Below the pieces are notes generated by a model. The model was given only the letters and a program-made list of their open reading frames with translations. It had not been told where the DNA came from and did not search any database. Of a stretch of DNA of 52,231 bases, positions 28,784 through 40,627 are shown piece by piece. A program made the position numbers and the translations under genes. Each line of letters opens with the position of its first letter. The first letter of the stretch is position 1. Source of the DNA: Pseudomonadota bacterium (GTDB lineage: Bacteria; Pseudomonadota; Gammaproteobacteria; Steroidobacterales; Steroidobacteraceae). The DNA lies in NCBI GenBank assembly GCA_023423065.1, contig JAFAGC010000112.1:1-52231 (forward strand), read 5' to 3'.

Positions 28784-29260
28784 ATGACCGAGTCGATTTC
28801 TCTCGACATCATGGGCATACGCCGCCTGCTGCCGCATCGGTATCCGTTCCTGCTCGTGGACCGGGTGCTCGAGTGCAAGAAGGGCGAGAGCATCCGCGCA
28901 ATCAAGAACGTCACCGTGAACGAGCCGTTCTTCATGGGTCACTTTCCGCACCGCCCCGTGATGCCGGGTGTCATGATCATCGAGGCGCTGGCGCAGGCCG
29001 CGGGCATCCTCGCCTTCACCACCGCCGATGTCGTCCCGGACGAGTCCACGCAGTTCTACTTCGTCGGCATCGACGAGGCCCGCTTCCGCAAGCCGGTGCA
29101 GCCGGGCGACCAGCTCATCCTCACGGCGAAGCTCGAGCGCCAGATGCGCGGCATCTGGAAGTTCTCGACCGTCGCGTACGTGGGAGAGGACGAAGTGACT
29201 TCCGCGCTGATGATGGTCGCTCCCGAAACCAACAAGTCGAAGAAGGCGCCGACGGCGTGA
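28784..29260 (+). CDS. fabZ: 3-hydroxyacyl-ACP dehydratase FabZ
   Basis: A 158-residue hot-dog fold dehydratase for fatty acid elongation. LPHRYPFLLVDRV and the active-site helix GHFPHRPVMPGVMIIEALAQ (His and Glu) are intact. It competes with LpxA and LpxD for 3-hydroxyacyl-ACP, so its place in the lpx cluster balances phospholipid against lipid A. Starts 4 bases after lpxD and its stop overlaps the lpxA GTG. Confidence 0.97.
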   Translation: MTESISLDIMGIRRLLPHRYPFLLVDRVLECKKGESIRAIKNVTVNEPFFMGHFPHRPVMPGVMIIEALAQAAGILAFTTADVVPDESTQFYFVGIDEARFRKPVQPGDQLILTAKLERQMRGIWKFSTVAYVGEDEVTSALMMVAPETNKSKKAPTA

Positions 29261-30033
29261 GCAACATCGATCCACGGGCCATCGTTTCGCCGCAGGCGGA
29301 GCTCGCGTCCGACGTGACGGTGGGCGCATACACGGTTATCGGTCCCGGCGTGAAGATAGGCGCCGGCACGTGGATCGGTCCGCACGCTGTGATCAACGGG
29401 CCGACCACCATCGGCGAGCAGAACAAGATCTTCCAGTTCTCCTCGATCGGCGACGCGCCGCAGGACCTCAAGTACAAGGGCGAACCGACCCGGCTCGAGA
29501 TCGGCGACCGCAACGTGTTCCGCGAATTCACCACGATGAACCGCGGCACGGTGGGCGGCGGCGGCGTCACGACGATCGGCAGCGACAACCTGTTCATGGC
29601 GTTCACGCACGTCGCGCACGACTGCCACGTCGGCAGCCGGTGCGTGCTGGCTAACTACGCGACGCTCGGCGGGCACGTGCACCTCGGCGACTGGGTGATC
29701 ATGGGCGGCTACGCCGGCATCCACCAGTTCACCAAGGTCGGGGCGCACGCGTTCCTCGGCAACAACGCCGCCGTGACGCGCGACGTGCCGCCCTACGTGA
29801 TGGCGGTCGGCTCGCCGGCGGCGCCGCATTCGATCAATTCCGAAGGCCTCAAGCGCCGCGGCTTCACGCCGGAGCAGATCCGCAACCTCAAGAACGCGTA
29901 CCGGGTGCTGTACCGCTCGGACCTCAAGCTGAGCGATGCGGTCGAGGAGCTCACGCGCCGCGCCGAATCCCAGCCCGAGCTCAAACCCCTGGTCGACTTC
30001 ATCGGCGACTCGACTCGCAGTATCGTGCGCTGA
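29257..30033 (+). CDS. lpxA: UDP-N-acetylglucosamine acyltransferase LpxA
   Basis: A 258-residue enzyme for the first step of lipid A synthesis. Hexapeptide beta-helix from the start (IDPRAIVSPQAELASDVTVG) with the catalytic His region FMAFTHVAHDCHVG and the C-terminal helical domain (RRGFTPEQIRNLKNAYRVLY). The GTG start at 29257 overlaps the fabZ stop (GTGA). Length near E. coli LpxA (262). Confidence 0.96.
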   Translation: MSNIDPRAIVSPQAELASDVTVGAYTVIGPGVKIGAGTWIGPHAVINGPTTIGEQNKIFQFSSIGDAPQDLKYKGEPTRLEIGDRNVFREFTTMNRGTVGGGGVTTIGSDNLFMAFTHVAHDCHVGSRCVLANYATLGGHVHLGDWVIMGGYAGIHQFTKVGAHAFLGNNAAVTRDVPPYVMAVGSPAAPHSINSEGLKRRGFTPEQIRNLKNAYRVLYRSDLKLSDAVEELTRRAESQPELKPLVDFIGDSTRSIVR

Positions 30034-30056
30034 CGTTCTGGCAAGGGAGGTCGCGA

Positions 30057-31208
30057 TTGCGCATCGCATTGGTTGCGGGTGAGGCATCGGGCGATACCCT
30101 CGGCGCCGCGCTGATCGAAGCGCTGCGCCGGCGATATCCCGAGGCCCAGTTCGCGGGTGTCGCCGGACCCAAGATGAAGGCGGCCGGCTGCACGGCCTGG
30201 TTCGACAGCGAAGAGCTCGCGATCATGGGTCTCGCCGAGATCCTCAAGCATCTGCCACGCCTGTTGCGGCTGCGCGCCGCGCTCAAGCGGCGCATGGTGG
30301 CCTGGCGTCCCGACGTGTTCGTCGGCATCGATGCGCCCGAATTCAATCTCGGCCTCGCGCGCAGGCTCAAGCGCGCGGGACTCAAGACCGTGCAATACGT
30401 GAGTCCGCAGGTGTGGGCGTGGCGCCAGGGGCGCGTGCGCACCATCGGCGAGTCCTGCGACCTGGTGTTGTGCCTGCTGCCGTTCGAGCCGGAGTTCTAC
30501 CGCGAACACGGCGTACGTGCCGCGTTCGTGGGCCATCCGCTCGCCGACCAGATTCCGATGGAACCGGACCGCGCCGGTGCGCGCGCCGCGCTCGGGATCG
30601 CGCCCGACGCACGCGTGCTCGCGCTCCTGCCGGGCAGCCGGCGCGGCGAGGTCGAACGTCTCGCCGATTCGTTCGCCGGCGCGGCCGAGCTCACCGCGCA
30701 GCGCATTCCCGATCTCGTCTGCATCGCGCCGATGGTCACGCCCGCGCTACGCGACCTGTTCGCCGCGCATTTCAGCGAGACGATGCGCGCCAAGGTCCGC
30801 TTCCTCGACGGCGATGCGCGGCGCGCGCTGGCCGCCGCCGACGTCGTGCTCTGCGCCTCGGGCACGGCGACGCTCGAAACCGCGCTGTCCAAGCGGCCGA
30901 TGGTGGTCGCGTACAAGCTCGCACCCCTGACGGCGTTCGTGTTGCGCAGGCTCGGCATCGTGAAGATCAGGCATTTCTCGCAGCCGAACCTGCTGGCGGG
31001 CGTCGAGCTCGTGCCCGAGTACTTCCAGGAGGCCGCGACTCCCGAGAATCTGTCCACCGCGTTGCTGCGCTGGTTCGAGCGCCCCGAAGACGTCGCGCAC
31101 GTGCAACGCGAGTTCGTCGCGATCCATGAGAAACTGCGGCGCGACGGCGCGGAGCGCGCGGCCGCCGAAGTCGCGGAGCTGGTCTCCACATGGAATGCGC
31201 ACGCATGA
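30057..31208 (+). CDS. lpxB: lipid-A-disaccharide synthase LpxB
   Basis: A 383-residue GT-B glycosyltransferase that joins UDP-diacyl-GlcN and lipid X. VAGEASGDTLGAALIEAL at the start, GIDAPEFNLGLARRLK, and LLPGSRRGEVERL are characteristic. The TTG start is set by GGGAGG 6 bases upstream and by the fact that the conserved strand begins at its second codon. Overlaps rnhB by 4 bases. Confidence 0.95.
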   Translation: MRIALVAGEASGDTLGAALIEALRRRYPEAQFAGVAGPKMKAAGCTAWFDSEELAIMGLAEILKHLPRLLRLRAALKRRMVAWRPDVFVGIDAPEFNLGLARRLKRAGLKTVQYVSPQVWAWRQGRVRTIGESCDLVLCLLPFEPEFYREHGVRAAFVGHPLADQIPMEPDRAGARAALGIAPDARVLALLPGSRRGEVERLADSFAGAAELTAQRIPDLVCIAPMVTPALRDLFAAHFSETMRAKVRFLDGDARRALAAADVVLCASGTATLETALSKRPMVVAYKLAPLTAFVLRRLGIVKIRHFSQPNLLAGVELVPEYFQEAATPENLSTALLRWFERPEDVAHVQREFVAIHEKLRRDGAERAAAEVAELVSTWNAHA

Positions 31209-31813
31209 AAGTCCGGATACGCGTGGCGGGCGTCGATGAAGCGGGGCGCGGTCCGCTCGCGGGCCCCGTCGTCGCCGCCGCCGTGATCCTGACTCCCGAG
31301 CGTCCGATCCGCGGGCTCGCCGATTCGAAAGTGCTCGAGCCCGAGGAGCGCGAGCGGCTCGCCGTGAAGATCCGCCAGCGCGCGTTGTGTTACGCGGTCG
31401 CGTGGGCGGACGTCGAGGAAATCGACAGCATCAACATCTTCCAGGCGACGATGCTCGCGATGCGGCGCGCGCTGCTCGGGCTTGCCGTACCGCCGCAGAA
31501 AGTACTCGTCGACGGCAATCGTTGTCCGTGTCCGGACGGACTCGGCTTCCAGTGCAAGTACGAAGCGGTGATCGGCGGCGATGCCATCGTTTCGTCGATC
31601 AGCGCCGCGTCGATTCTCGCCAAGACGACGCGCGACGCGATGATGCGCGACCTGTGCGGGCGATATCCGGGATTTTCGTTATCCGGCCACAAGGGTTATG
31701 CGACGCGCGCGCACGTGGCGGCGCTGAAGTCGCTCGGCCCGAGCCCGCTTCACCGGCGCAGCTTCGCGCCCGTGCGCATGGAAGAGCTGGCCGAAGAGGT
31801 CGTCGAAGACTGA
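31205..31813 (+). CDS. rnhB: ribonuclease HII
   Basis: A 202-residue nuclease removing RNA from RNA/DNA hybrids and single ribonucleotides. Catalytic residues in VAGVDEAGRGPLAGP (DEG), plus SKVLEPEER and DGNRCPCPDG. The ATG at 31205 overlaps the lpxB stop (ATGA), preferred over an in-frame ATG five codons earlier. Last gene of the cluster. Confidence 0.95.
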   Translation: MKVRIRVAGVDEAGRGPLAGPVVAAAVILTPERPIRGLADSKVLEPEERERLAVKIRQRALCYAVAWADVEEIDSINIFQATMLAMRRALLGLAVPPQKVLVDGNRCPCPDGLGFQCKYEAVIGGDAIVSSISAASILAKTTRDAMMRDLCGRYPGFSLSGHKGYATRAHVAALKSLGPSPLHRRSFAPVRMEELAEEVVED

Positions 31814-31819
31814 GGGATT

Positions 31820-34201
31820 TCAGCGCGAGCGCGGCGCCGCCGCGCGCAGCATCGCGCTCGAGGTCTCGAACACGCCGTCGTTCGAGCGGATCCATTCCGC
31901 GAGCGCGGCCGGCGGCAACGGCTGGCTCATGAAAAACCCCTGCGCGTCGTCGCAGCCGAGCGTGCGCAGCATGTTCCATGCCGCCAGTTCCTCGACGCCC
32001 TCGGCGACCACCTTGAGTCCGAGGTTGTGACCGAGATCGATGGTCGAACGCACGATCGTGGAAATTTCCGGGTCCGAGGTCATGCGCGAGATGAACGAGC
32101 GGTCTATCTTCAGCTCCTGCACCGGCAGCCGCATGATGTACGACAGCGACGAGTAGCCGGTGCCGTAATCGTCGATCGAGAGTTTCACGCCGAGTTCGGC
32201 CAGGCGGTCGAGCACCTTCTGCGCATGCGCCGGATCGTCCATGAAGCCGCTCTCGGTGATCTCGAGGCACAGCAGGCTGGCGGCGACCCCGTGTTCGTCG
32301 AGCAGTTCGGCGACCTGGTCGGGGAGGTCGCGGTTCATGAGGTCGCGCGCGGAGATGTTGACCGACACCTGCAGCCTCAGGCCCGCGCGCTGCCATTCGC
32401 CGGCCTGGCGCACGGCCTCGCGCAGCACCCAGCGCGTGAGTAGTTTGATGTAGCCGGTGTGCTCGGCGAAAGGGATGAATTGCGCGGGCGGCACGAGCCC
32501 GCGCTGCGGATGCTCCCAGCGGATCAATGCTTCGACCGCGCAGATGTTCGCGGTGTGCAGCGAGATCTTCGGCTGGTAATACAGGCGTAGTTCGCCGCGC
32601 TCGACCGCGCGCCGCAGCTCGCCGAGCAGCGAGAGGTGTTCCTGCTGGTGAGTGTCGTAGTGCGACACGTAGATCGCGAAACCCGAGCGGTTGCGCTTGG
32701 CCGCGTACATCGCGATGTCCGCGTTGCGCACCAGCGTCTGCGCGTCGTGCCCGTGTTCGGGGTAGTGCGCGATGCCGATGCTCGTGCCGACGTCGAGCGG
32801 CTGGCCCTCGAACAGGATCGGCTCCTCGAGCGCGTCGATGATCGCGCGCGCGGTTTCCGCGCAATCGGTCTCGCCGCCGTGTTTGACGAGGATCGCGAAC
32901 TCGTCTCCGCCGAGCCGCGCGACGCACTCCGCGCCCGCGACGGCGCGCTGCAGGCGCGCGCTCACTTCGCGCAACACGTGATCGCCGACGCCGTGTCCGA
33001 GCGTGTCGTTGACGTACTTGAAGCGGTCGAGATCCATCATGAGGATCGCGAGCCGCACCTGGCCGCGGGCTGCCTGCCCGATCGCGCTCTCGAGCAGGTC
33101 GGCGAAGCGCGAGCGGTTGGCGAGGTCCGTGAGCGGGTCTTCGTACGCGAGCTTGAGGATGTGTTTCTCGCGGTCGGCGATGCCGCCGCGCATGTGATTG
33201 AGGCTCGAGGCGAGCACGCCGATCTCGTCCGCGCGGCGCACGTCGACCGGGGCGTCGTAGTCGCCCTGTTCGATGCGCTCCGCCGCGCTCGCGAGCGTTT
33301 CGAGCGGGCGCGTGATGTTGCGCGCCACCGCGACGCTGCCGATCAGCGACAGCAACAGGCTCGCGACGGCCAGCACGATGAGCGTGTTGCGCAGCCCGCC
33401 GATGGCGGCGAGGGCGTCGGCGAGCGAGCGGTGCAATACCGCCACCACGTGTTCGCCCGAATCGGCGCCGAGCGGAATGACCAGCGCCTGGTGATCGACG
33501 TCGTTGATCTTCATGACGAGGCGCGTCGCGCCGTTCGAGTGCGGCGGCATGCCGGCGAGCAGTTGCGGCTGGTCCTGCACGCCGAGCGTCGAGACGAGCA
33601 GGCGCCGACCCTCGGGTGTCTCGTACGCGAACGAGACCTCGAGCTCCGTGAGCTGGCGCAGATCGTGCACCAGCGCGTCGTCGACGGCGAATCCCATGAC
33701 GACCCAGCCGATCGGCAACGGCGCCCGCACGGGCACCGACACGAGCTGGAAGGCACGGCCATCGAGCATCGCGATCGTGGCGCCGGCATCGCGGCCCGCC
33801 GCGATCAACTCGGGATATTCGAACGTGCGCGTTTCGGCGCGCGGCCGAAGCGTGTCGCTCACGACGCGGCCGTCGAGATTGACGAACACCATCGCGTCCG
33901 CGCCGATGCGCGCGCCGTGGTTGGCGAGCGCCGAGCCGATCGTCTGGCTGTCGTGGGTCGCGATCGCTTCGCGGAACGCGAAATCCGACGCGAGCACGCG
34001 CGCGGACATCTTGAGTTTTTCCGCGCTCTGCTCGAGCTGGCGCGCGAACACGCGCTGGCCGACGTTCAGCTCCTCCTCGACCTTCGCGCGCGCGTTCTTC
34101 GAGTTCGCGGCATTGACGAACACGAACGCCGCCGCCTGCACGAGCGCGAGCAGCGCCACGAACAGCACGATGATGCGGGTCTGGAGCCGGCGGATGCGCA
34201 T
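31820..34201 (-). CDS. membrane GGDEF-EAL cyclic-di-GMP protein
   Basis: A 793-residue c-di-GMP regulator. TM1 at about 10-31, an extracytoplasmic Cache-like sensor (about 35-270), TM2 (272-293), HAMP (294-346), GGDEF (351-510) with intact GGDEF at 431-435, and EAL (about 520-775) with EALIRW at 557-562, NISARDL, SIDDYGTGYSSL, KIDRSF and VVAEGVE. Both active sites look complete, so it could make and break c-di-GMP; no RxxD inhibitory site precedes GGDEF. It is inserted against the strand between rnhB and dnaE, which are neighbours in many relatives. The signal it senses is unknown. Confidence 0.93.
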   Translation of the reverse strand: MRIRRLQTRIIVLFVALLALVQAAAFVFVNAANSKNARAKVEEELNVGQRVFARQLEQSAEKLKMSARVLASDFAFREAIATHDSQTIGSALANHGARIGADAMVFVNLDGRVVSDTLRPRAETRTFEYPELIAAGRDAGATIAMLDGRAFQLVSVPVRAPLPIGWVVMGFAVDDALVHDLRQLTELEVSFAYETPEGRRLLVSTLGVQDQPQLLAGMPPHSNGATRLVMKINDVDHQALVIPLGADSGEHVVAVLHRSLADALAAIGGLRNTLIVLAVASLLLSLIGSVAVARNITRPLETLASAAERIEQGDYDAPVDVRRADEIGVLASSLNHMRGGIADREKHILKLAYEDPLTDLANRSRFADLLESAIGQAARGQVRLAILMMDLDRFKYVNDTLGHGVGDHVLREVSARLQRAVAGAECVARLGGDEFAILVKHGGETDCAETARAIIDALEEPILFEGQPLDVGTSIGIAHYPEHGHDAQTLVRNADIAMYAAKRNRSGFAIYVSHYDTHQQEHLSLLGELRRAVERGELRLYYQPKISLHTANICAVEALIRWEHPQRGLVPPAQFIPFAEHTGYIKLLTRWVLREAVRQAGEWQRAGLRLQVSVNISARDLMNRDLPDQVAELLDEHGVAASLLCLEITESGFMDDPAHAQKVLDRLAELGVKLSIDDYGTGYSSLSYIMRLPVQELKIDRSFISRMTSDPEISTIVRSTIDLGHNLGLKVVAEGVEELAAWNMLRTLGCDDAQGFFMSQPLPPAALAEWIRSNDGVFETSSAMLRAAAPRSR

Positions 34202-34282
34202 TGCGGCCCTGCAAGAGGCGTGTATTTCAGACCGAAATTATCGATCCCGGGCTGTTCGCGGACTGTTGATATGACTCACAAC

Positions 34283-34476
34283 TTCAGGGAATCGAGGCAG
34301 CGCCTTCACGGTAATGCCCGGGAGTTGTCGGTCCCCGCCGAAGGGATTCGCGGCGAGTGTGACCCGCATCTCAGTTCTCTGGGCAGCACTGCCCGAGCCG
34401 AATTCCCAATCCGTGCGGACGCGAAGTCCGGGATTGGCTGGTCGAGTACTCGAAGCGCGTCTCCCAAGTCCCTGAA
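34283..34476. other. structured intergenic element (candidate ncRNA or MITE)
   Basis: Most of the 326-bp gap between the GGDEF-EAL gene and dnaE is an element bounded by TTCAGGGA (34283-34290) and TCCCTGAA (34469-34476). Just inside, GAGGC-GCGC-TTC pairs with GAAGCGCGTCTC with two bulges. The interior can fold into separate hairpins: CGCCG/CGGCG, GGGCAG-CA-CTGCCC and CCAATCC/GGATTGG with an inner GGAC/GTCC. A TTTT follows on the + strand. I cannot tell an ncRNA from a short non-autonomous element. It does not resemble 6S, tmRNA or SRP RNA closely enough to call. Confidence 0.45.
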
Positions 34477-34527
34477 TCCTTTTGCCAAGACGAATAACGC
34501 GCGCGTTCGTTGCTAAACTCGCGCGCC

Positions 34528-38040
<3,513 letters not shown>

Positions 38041-38058
<18 letters not shown>

Positions 38059-38094
38059 CGACGATAAATATCGTCGCTAAATAGATCTGTCCCC
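38041..38094. repeat. REP-like palindrome 1, overlapping the end of dnaE
   Basis: GGGGACAGATCTATTTA (38041-38057) pairs perfectly with TAAATAGATCTGTCCCC (38078-38094). Inside, CGACGATA and TATCGTCG (38059-38066 / 38069-38076) pair around AA. A 54-base near-perfect palindrome with one A-C mismatch. The dnaE stop TAA is at 38056-38058. The GGGGACA edge recurs in the two repeats downstream. Confidence 0.85.
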
Positions 38095-38111
38095 ATTATC
38101 CTCCCGCCCCT

Positions 38112-39071
38112 ATGGCAGTGAATTTCCTAGACTTTGAGCAACCTATCGCCGAACTGGAGGCGAAGATCGAAGAACTGCGGCACGTGCCCTCCGGCACGTC
38201 CGTAAACATCCAGGAAGAGATCACCCGGCTCCAGGCCAAGAGTGAACAGCTCACCCAGAACATCTTCGCGAACCTGACCCCCTGGCAGATGACGCAGCTC
38301 GCGCGTCATCCGCAGCGGCCCTACACGCTCGACTACGCCAATCTCGTCTTCACGGATTTCCACGAGCTGCACGGCGACCGGATGTATGGCGACGACCTCG
38401 CCATCGTCGGCGGCCTGGCGCGGCTCGACGGCAAGGCCGTGATGCTGATCGGCCACCAGAAAGGACGCGATACCAAGGAACGCGTGCGCCGCAATTACGG
38501 CATGCCCAAGCCCGAGGGGTATCGCAAGGCGCTGCGCCTCATGCGGCTCGCCGAGCGTTTCCGGCTGCCCATCATCACGCTGATCGACACCGCGGGCGCC
38601 TATCCGGGCGTCGGCTCCGAGGAGCGCAACCAGAGCGAGGCGATCGCGCGCAACCTGTTCGAGATGGCCGTGCTCGGCGTGCCGATCATCGCCTGCGTGA
38701 TCGGCGAGGGCGGTTCGGGCGGTGCGCTCGCGATCGGCGTGTGCGACCGGCTGCTGATGCTGCAGTTCAGCACGTACTCGGTGATCACGCCCGAAGGCTG
38801 CGCCTCGATTCTCTGGAAGAGCCAGGACAAGAAGGAGGTCGCGGCCGAAGCCATGGGCATGACCGCCGACCGGCTGAAGAAATTCAACCTCGTCGACGAA
38901 GTTCTCCCGGAGCCCGTGGGCGGCGCGCACCGCAATCCGCAGATGACGGCCGAGACCATCAAGGCCGCGCTGATCCGGCATCTCGAAGACCTCGAGAAAC
39001 TGTCGCCCGAAAAGCTGCGCGCGATGCGCAACGCGCGCATCGACAGCTACGGCGTCTTCAGCGAAAGCTAA
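38112..39071 (+). CDS. accA: acetyl-CoA carboxylase carboxyltransferase alpha subunit
   Basis: A 319-residue subunit that, with AccD, transfers CO2 from carboxybiotin to acetyl-CoA, the first committed step of fatty acid synthesis. Features: an N-terminal coiled segment (IAELEAKIEELRHV), GRDTKERVRRNYGMPKPEGY, LIDTAGAYPGVGSEERNQSE and GEGGSGGALAIGV. Length equals E. coli AccA (319). The dnaE-accA-tilS order is typical of gammaproteobacteria. Its TAA stop shares bases with a GGGGACA repeat. Confidence 0.97.
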   Translation: MAVNFLDFEQPIAELEAKIEELRHVPSGTSVNIQEEITRLQAKSEQLTQNIFANLTPWQMTQLARHPQRPYTLDYANLVFTDFHELHGDRMYGDDLAIVGGLARLDGKAVMLIGHQKGRDTKERVRRNYGMPKPEGYRKALRLMRLAERFRLPIITLIDTAGAYPGVGSEERNQSEAIARNLFEMAVLGVPIIACVIGEGGSGGALAIGVCDRLLMLQFSTYSVITPEGCASILWKSQDKKEVAAEAMGMTADRLKKFNLVDEVLPEPVGGAHRNPQMTAETIKAALIRHLEDLEKLSPEKLRAMRNARIDSYGVFSES

Positions 39072-39108
39072 TGGGGACATTCCTCGATTCCTAGCAAACG
39101 GGGACAGG
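39070..39108. repeat. REP-like repeat 2, degenerate, at the accA stop
   Basis: AATGGGGACATTCCTC (39070-39085) is identical to the outer arm of palindrome 3 (40472-40487). A second GGGGACA follows at 39100-39106, in the same direction. The inverted partner is missing, so this looks like a decayed or partial copy between accA and tilS. Confidence 0.65.
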
Positions 39109-39118
39109 CCTGGCCGCG

Positions 39119-40471
39119 GTGAAGCGCACGACCCGCATCGATCCGGCTACGAGGCTCCTCGAGCTCACGGGCGCGCGGCCCCGCGTTGCGGTTGCCTTCA
39201 GTGGCGGTGTCGATTCCACGGTGTTGGCGCATGCCCTGGCGAAGCAACGCCGCCGATTCGCGAGCCTGCGACTGCTGCACGTCGATCACGGACTGCAGGC
39301 GGCGAGCGGGCAGTGGGCCAAGGACAGCGAACGCCTGGCGCGCCGCTGGAAGCTGCCGATCAACCTGCTGCGCGCGGACATCCGCCGCAAGCGCGGCGAG
39401 TCCCCCGAAGCCGCCGCGCGCGATGCCCGCTACGCGCTCCTGATCGATGCGCTCGTGCCCGGCGAAGTCCTCGTCACCGCCCAGCATCGCGACGACCAGG
39501 TCGAGACCCTGCTGCTGCAACTGTTTCGCGGCGCCGGCGTGAACGGCCTCGCGTCGATGCCCGAGATCGCGCCGTTCGGCCCCGGGCGCATCGCGCGGCC
39601 GCTGCTCGGCGTGAGCCGCGACGAGATCCTGGCGTACGCGCGCCGGCATCGACTGGAATGGATCGACGACCCCAGCAACGAAGTCACGCGATTCGGCCGC
39701 AACTACCTGCGCCATCGCGTGATGCCGTTGCTGCGCGAGAAGTGGCCCGGCATCGACGAGACCATCGCGCGCAGCGCGCGCCACATGGCATCGGCCGCCG
39801 AGCTGCTGGGATCGCTGGCCAATGCGGACCTCGCCGCCGCGGCGGACGGCGGCGGTCTCAACGTCTCGGTGCTGCGCACGCTGCCCACCGCGCGCCGTCG
39901 CAATGCACTACGCGCGTTCATCGCGGCGTCGGGCGCCGAACTGCCGTCCACGCTCAAGACGACGGAGATCGCGCAGACGCTGCTCGACGCGCGCGCCGAT
40001 GCGCAACCGTCGGTCGAATGGCCCGGCGGCACCATCCGCCGCCGCGCCGGCCGGCTCGAACTTGAAGTGAAGTCTGAGGTTTCGCGCACTCCGCAATCCG
40101 AAACCGCACTGAAATCATGGAAGTGGCGCGACGAGCGCCAGTGCATCGTCAACGGCAGCGATCGCCTCAGCCTCGTCGACGACGCCGCGGGCGACATCGA
40201 CCTCGACGCCTTGCCAGAAACGCTCGAGCTGCGCGCACGCAAGGGCGGCGAAAAGCTGCGCCCCGGCCCACGCGCGCGCACGCAGCCGCTCAAGAAGCTC
40301 ATGCAGCAGGCAAAACTCACGATCGAGGAGCGCGCGCGAATCCCGCTGCTGTTCGCCGGGGATCGCTCCGGGAATCGATTAATCGCGGCGGGAGATCGCT
40401 GGGTCGATGCGTCCGTCGCCGCGAGTGTCAAATCCCGCCGCCGCGCGCGCCTGGTCTGGACGCGCGGCTGA
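39119..40471 (+). CDS. tilS: tRNA(Ile)-lysidine synthase
   Basis: A 450-residue enzyme that converts the wobble C of tRNA-Ile2 to lysidine so that it reads AUA. The PP-loop ATPase motif VAFSGGVDSTVLAHAL begins near residue 24, LHVDHGLQ follows, and the N-terminal domain ends with the DPSNEVTRFGRNYLRH region. Two C-terminal tRNA-binding domains come after. GTG start; the codon lies 47 bases from accA. The stop shares its last base with a 102-bp palindrome. Confidence 0.93.
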   Translation: MKRTTRIDPATRLLELTGARPRVAVAFSGGVDSTVLAHALAKQRRRFASLRLLHVDHGLQAASGQWAKDSERLARRWKLPINLLRADIRRKRGESPEAAARDARYALLIDALVPGEVLVTAQHRDDQVETLLLQLFRGAGVNGLASMPEIAPFGPGRIARPLLGVSRDEILAYARRHRLEWIDDPSNEVTRFGRNYLRHRVMPLLREKWPGIDETIARSARHMASAAELLGSLANADLAAAADGGGLNVSVLRTLPTARRRNALRAFIAASGAELPSTLKTTEIAQTLLDARADAQPSVEWPGGTIRRRAGRLELEVKSEVSRTPQSETALKSWKWRDERQCIVNGSDRLSLVDDAAGDIDLDALPETLELRARKGGEKLRPGPRARTQPLKKLMQQAKLTIEERARIPLLFAGDRSGNRLIAAGDRWVDASVAASVKSRRRARLVWTRG

Positions 40472-40572
40472 AATGGGGACATTCCTCATTTCGCTGTAAC
40501 AATCGTCTGAGGAGTCGGCAGCGGCCCTCGTCGCGGTCGATTGTTACAACGAAATGAGGAATGTCCCCATTT
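40471..40572. repeat. REP-like palindrome 3 between tilS and pyrG
   Basis: A 35-base arm (40471-40505, beginning AAATGGGGACATTCCTCATT) is the reverse complement of 40538-40572 (ending GAATGTCCCCATTT) with one mismatch, around a 32-base loop. It begins at the last base of the tilS stop codon and fills most of the gap before pyrG. Size and terminal GGGGACA suggest a REP/MITE-type element related to palindrome 1. Confidence 0.88.
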
Positions 40573-40627
40573 CTGCTAACCTGCCCGCCCGTCGACCTGA
40601 TCCATTCTTCACGCGGCGGGCTCCCTC

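Noticed and set aside
34283..34476. Calling this element 6S RNA
   Set aside because: Rod-like outer pairing is suggestive, but the central bubble and the usual neighbours are not seen.
34306..34488. 60-codon minus-strand ORF in the dnaE upstream gap
   Set aside because: Coincides with the hairpin element; low-complexity product without RBS.
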